Source of the DNA: Ascoidea asiatica
Taxonomy: Eukaryota > Ascomycota > Saccharomycetes > Ascoideales > Ascoideaceae
NCBI GenBank assembly: GCA_001600695.1
Contig: BCKQ01000001.1
Location: forward strand, 1,106,432 to 1,170,431
Direction of reading: 5' to 3'
DNA length: 64,000 nt
In this document: one piece after another, positions 60,346 through 64,000 of the stretch
Layout: every line of letters begins with the position of its first letter
Position numbering within the stretch: the first letter of the stretch is position 1
Program-made: the position numbers and the translations under genes
The notes under the pieces: model-generated
Told to the model about the DNA's origin: nothing
Database searches by the model: none
The model's input: only the letters and a program-made list of their open reading frames with translations

Positions 60346-62463
60346 TGTTTAGACTGCACAGAAATACACTGAAATATAAACAAAAAGGTGCTAAAGGGAT
60401 TTTAAATATTCTTAGTTTATAAAATTTGAAAATGTTTAGTAAATTTTTCAGAAAAAACAAATTAATTTTACAATATGTAAGATCTCTACAATAAGAATAA
60501 TTTTTATAACTTTATGCTAAATTAATAATTTTCAAAACTAGTGGGCATCTAAAAAAGAAGTTAAATGAAACTTATATACAGATAAAATGTAACAAAATTT
60601 TAAATATTTTAGATATTTTAAATATTATAAATAAGGTGGTTTGAATTTTTGTCAAAATCGCTAATTTTAAAGCTTTAAACTATCAAAGCAGTTTACAATA
60701 ATTATTGATAACAAATCAGTTAAAAAATATTTATATCTAGAGTTGTCAAGTGTCTGCGTTTTTACATGTTGAATTCAGGAATATATTAGATATTACTGGT
60801 AGCAGCAGGAAGGGGAAAGCATCTTAATATAAAAAAGTATTCACGAGAGCGAGAGGAAAAAAGGTTTTATACAGTAAAAAATAATGAATAGCTAAGTTAG
60901 GTGAATCTATGTTAAGTTAAGTTTTTTGATAATGGTAAAGAAAGATAGTTTTTTTCTAACATATCTTACGAATCACCATTAAGTTATAAATATTTTTATA
61001 ATTCCAGATATTTTCTGTATAAAAGATGCCAGATTAATGACTTGAAAACTGAAATAATTGAGATAATTACTGAGTTGAGGTAACGTTAAACATAAAACAT
61101 ATAACATCTTTAGAAATAATATTACTCTATTGAAGAATTTTACATTGATATCAAGGGTGTTGAGCATGATTTTGATTTCATAGGGTTTATATAAATTTTT
61201 CAAATAGATTTATTGTAAAATCTTACTCTGTTTTTTAATATTTTTTTTTTCATAAGTTGCATTTGTAATCTTAAAAGGAATCACTGAATCAGAGACAAAA
61301 AATTAGTATTTGTATGTGAAGTGATTTCTTTGAAACAGTTTTAAATTGAATTATTTTTTAAAACAGATTAACAAAGAATTTTGATATTGATTTTAAGGTA
61401 CAAACGAAAGGACAAGAAAAAAAAGAAATTCACAATAAATTCAATCCTTGAAGAGAATATAAATATTATCCGAGAGAAAGGATAATCAAAGAATTATATT
61501 ATTTTGTGACTGCTTTTGCTGATTCTGGTGCTGTTTCAATATTTGATACCGATTCTGGCTGCGAGAAATCGTAAATTATGTAAAATATTACTTATTATTT
61601 AAAAAAAAATGATGAAAATCCTGATGATTCAAGATCGTTTTAATCAAAGGAATTTTAATTTAATATTCCAATGGTAATGAAGTTTGATGAAATCATTGAC
61701 AAGCTTCGCAAAAGCATATGTGGTAGAAACAGAGGAAATATTACTGATATTGCAATAAATTACATGCTTAGCTCAATTACAATTTATCTTAAACTTACGA
61801 AAATGAGTATCTATTTTTTATTGCAAATCAATTCTTTTATAGCGTCTCAAACCCGAGCCAAAAACCTCTGAAATCAAGTACCACTTTGATCCAACCAAAG
61901 ATTTGTCCAAGCGAACCATAATTTCAAACATTGAAAAAACCAAATTAACCGAAACTCTGAACTTGACCAATTGCAGCCAGGTCGATGCACTATACTGCAC
62001 TTCCCTTCTAACCAGGAATTCTAAAAGTAGTTTCCTGTTTTTCCGGGATTTATTTTTTCAAGAGTTTACGTTTAGTGTTCGAGTGTGCTGTAGGAATTTT
62101 TGATAAAGAGTAGTTACAATTTATTAACTTTCAACAAATAACTTTTCAAATGTAACTTTCAAATATGATGTTAGTTTAAGGTTTTTGGAATTATATTTTA
62201 GGATAACTGCTTATCAAGCAGCAAATGAAGCTGATTTGATTGACGGTCGATGCTGGAATCATTCAATCGTCGAATAGGAAGCGAAAAAAACAAAATAAAA
62301 GGGACTTTAACATTAAAAGGGCAAATGATTAAAAAGTTTGATATTCTTTCTCATTAATTTTTGTATCCATAACATTGATAAAAATAAAACAGTGGAAACA
62401 GTGATGATATAAACAGTAGTAGATATTTATTATGTCCGAGTAACAGAGAGTTGTGGTATTTGG

Positions 62464-62475
62464 ATCCGTACATTT
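62464..62475 (+). promoter_or_regulatory. RPG-box/Rap1-like site
   Basis: ATCCGTACATTT closely matches the Rap1 (RPG-box) core ACATCCGTACATT, about 670 bases upstream of THO1. Use of Rap1 in this role varies among yeasts, so this is a candidate only. Confidence 0.35.
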
Positions 62476-62570
62476 CAATTGAGATAAATTTGGATAAGCC
62501 AAGCTATTCGGAATTGGTCCGTTGAAACTTTATATTTATACACGCATAAAATTTAGCAACAGCCAAATAC

Positions 62571-62579
62571 ATGCATGCA
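62571..62579. promoter_or_regulatory. ATGCATGCA element
   Basis: Overlapping ATGCAT/TGCATGCA palindromes, the same word that clusters between MSF1 and SKY1. Confidence 0.35.
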
Positions 62580-62858
62580 GAAACCAGCACATAACCATCT
62601 CACTAGAAAAAAAAGTGCGTTTCGGAGAAAATTAGTTGTCACGCACTTATTCCAACCACCTAACTGCGCCACAATCTAATAGTCTTTTTCAAAATTGGAA
62701 ATTTTTGATCAGAATGTAATTATAGGTGACTTTCTGCAATAACTATTATTGGTAGCATAAGATCGTGTCCTAGCCTATAATTTTTCTTGTCCTGTTCAAA
62801 AATGGCCTACGGAAACTCGTGGCGGAGTTAAAAATGGTTTTTTAAAAAAAATGTTCAT

Positions 62859-62876
62859 CACGTGCCGCTCACGCGT
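62859..62876. promoter_or_regulatory. CACGTG and ACGCGT pair
   Basis: CACGTG at 62859-62864 and ACGCGT at 62871-62876, both perfect palindromes, 270-290 bases upstream of THO1. They match the E-box (Cbf1/Pho4) and MCB (Mbp1) words of yeasts. Confidence 0.4.
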
Positions 62877-63147
62877 TATGAAGGAAAAATGCTTCGGTAA
62901 TTTTTATTACGTGTTGAGAAACTGAAGCTAAAGATACTGAGTGAACTTGAAGATAATGAAAATTGGAATGAAACTTGAATAACGAAAAAGTAAACAATTG
63001 AAGGCAGTGTGAAGCTACCGATTAGAATTTTTCTCGACAAAATATTACTAATAAACTAAATATTTTAAATATTTCAATTACTTTTAATTAAATTCAATTC
63101 TATTGAAATATTTTAATCAATTTTCTTTCAAAAGTATTAAATTGAAA

Positions 63148-63918
63148 ATGTCCGATTATTCAGCTCAAACTGTTGCTCAATTGAAAGAATTGTTGAAAGC
63201 TAAAAATCTTTCTACTGCTGGTGTTAAAAGTGAATTAGTTAAAAGACTTGTTGCTTATGATGAAAAGAATAATAATAAAAAAGTTAATAAAGAAGATAGT
63301 GTTCCAGTAAAAGATGATAAAGATTCTTCCACCAAAACCAGTACCAATGGCAATGATATCAAACAAGATATTGAAAATAATGTACCCGTATCTCATCCAG
63401 GGAAAGAATCTACATTAACTGTGATAATGCCAAAGCCTATTGAAAAAAATTCAAATGAGAAACCTGATGATAAAAAAGATGATGAAGAAGAAGAAATTCA
63501 AACAAAAGATGTTACTAAAACAATGACTCCAGATGAATTGAATAATGCTGCAATTGATTTATTAGTAAAGAAAATTTTAAGAGCCAAAAAATTCGATGAT
63601 AAAACTGCTTTAGATTTAGCTGAAAAAGATTTAATAAGAGTTAAAAAATTTGGTATTTTACCTGATTCTCCATTAGCAGTTGAGTTAAATTTAACAAATA
63701 ATTCAATCTCCTCAAGTTCTAATTTAAGGAATAATAATGATAATAATAATAGTAATAGTGGTAATAGTAGATTTAATTCAAGATTTAAAGGTGGAAAAAT
63801 TCATAAACCATTTAATAAAAACTTTAATCGTCGTGGTGGTGAAACTCCAAGAGGTCCAAGAAATGGTCCTAGTACTGCAAGAAGATCAAGATTCCAAAGT
63901 AAAAAGTTCAGGAGTTAA
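63148..63918 (+). CDS. THO1: Tho1 SAP-domain RNA/DNA-binding protein
   Basis: Nuclear hnRNP-like protein bound co-transcriptionally to nascent RNA; in S. cerevisiae Tho1 overexpression suppresses THO (hpr1) export and elongation defects. It is the yeast counterpart of CIP29/SARNP. The N-terminal SAP motif spans residues 1-38: MSDYSAQTVAQLKELLKAKN then LSTAGVKSELVKRL. An acidic Lys/Glu linker follows. The conserved Tho1/SARNP C-terminal block is at about 140-195 (LNNAAIDLLVKKILRAKKF, LIRVKKFGILPDSPLAVEL). An Arg/Gly-rich basic tail (RRGGETPRGPRN, RRSRFQSKKFRS) ends the protein. The frame extends upstream to a TTG at 63103, but the ATG at 63148 gives the MSDYS start that aligns with yeast MADYS. 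Length 256. Confidence 0.92.
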   Translation: MSDYSAQTVAQLKELLKAKNLSTAGVKSELVKRLVAYDEKNNNKKVNKEDSVPVKDDKDSSTKTSTNGNDIKQDIENNVPVSHPGKESTLTVIMPKPIEKNSNEKPDDKKDDEEEEIQTKDVTKTMTPDELNNAAIDLLVKKILRAKKFDDKTALDLAEKDLIRVKKFGILPDSPLAVELNLTNNSISSSSNLRNNNDNNNSNSGNSRFNSRFKGGKIHKPFNKNFNRRGGETPRGPRNGPSTARRSRFQSKKFRS

Positions 63919-64000
63919 ATTATTTTATATTTTTATCATAATTTTTAAAAAGTTATAATGGAAAAGCAAGTATAAAAACAAAAAATACTGAAAAAAAAAG

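Larger units (their letters stand above)
59322..63147. other. 3.8-kb region nearly devoid of genes
   Basis: The longest non-coding stretch in the window, upstream of both the RRM gene (-) and THO1 (+). It holds an AAAACA repeat, a membrane-segment frame at 60100-60345 without ATG, and AT-rich sequence to about 61800. A GC-richer patch lies at 61843-62040. A promoter-like zone at 62450-62900 has RPG-box-like, TGCATGCA, CACGTG and ACGCGT words. No tRNA or other structured RNA could be recognised. A centromere, replication origin or long non-coding RNA cannot be excluded or shown from sequence alone. Confidence 0.5.

Overview
The window is nuclear DNA from an ascomycete budding yeast (Saccharomycotina). 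The evidence is recognisable yeast orthologues (SLN1, LOC1, ANP1, SKY1, MSF1, VHR1, THO1, a SMY2/SYH1 GYF protein), compact genes with almost no introns, and one spliceosomal intron with a GTATGT donor and TACTAAC branch point. The genome is very AT-rich, and its proteins are full of Asn, Ser and Lys. A microsomal delta-12-type fatty acid desaturase argues against Saccharomyces cerevisiae itself. In-frame CTG codons are scarce, so I cannot tell from the sequence whether CUG is reassigned; I give no species.

Layout. 0-7 kb: SLN1-type hybrid histidine kinase (+), converging on a DapA/NAL-family aldolase (-). 7-9.7 kb: long promoter region with a GC-rich island. 9.7-15 kb: Zn2Cys6 transcription factor (+, split by a 100-N assembly gap inside an AAT/poly-Asn tract) converging on an unidentified coiled-coil protein (-). 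15-16.9 kb: divergent promoter region. 16.9-22.8 kb: fatty acid desaturase (+), LOC1 (+), ANP1 (-). 24.4-27.5 kb: an unassigned protein with a Gag-like C-terminal half (+) and a secreted Ser/Thr-rich protein (-). 28.8-32.5 kb: helical-repeat protein, possibly BEM4-like (+), and MSF1 (-). 33.4-40.3 kb: SKY1 (+) and a spliced GYF-domain gene (-). 41.8 kb: a candidate 34-codon membrane microprotein (+). 42.2-45.7 kb: VHR1 (-). 47.2-49.1 kb: a DHA1 drug/polyamine transporter broken by an in-frame stop and a frameshift (-). 50.2-59.3 kb: WD40/BCAS3-like protein (-), CREG-like secreted protein (+), Cys-containing GPI-type protein (+), RRM protein (-). 59.3-63.1 kb: 3.8 kb with almost no coding potential. 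63.1 kb to the end: THO1 (+).

The genes are independent housekeeping or regulatory units, not a cluster: osmosensing phosphorelay, Golgi mannosylation, lipid desaturation, ribosome biogenesis, mRNA packaging and SR-protein phosphorylation, mitochondrial translation, biotin-responsive transcription. The most notable non-coding pattern is that nearly every divergent or promoter-containing gap carries a conspicuous GC-rich island in an otherwise A/T background. These islands concentrate short motifs resembling known yeast factor sites (TGCAT, CACGTG, TGAGTCA, CGGGTAA, RPG-box-like). The densest case is nine TGCAT/ATGCA words in about 220 bp between MSF1 and SKY1. No tRNA, rRNA, CRISPR array or intact transposon was recognised.
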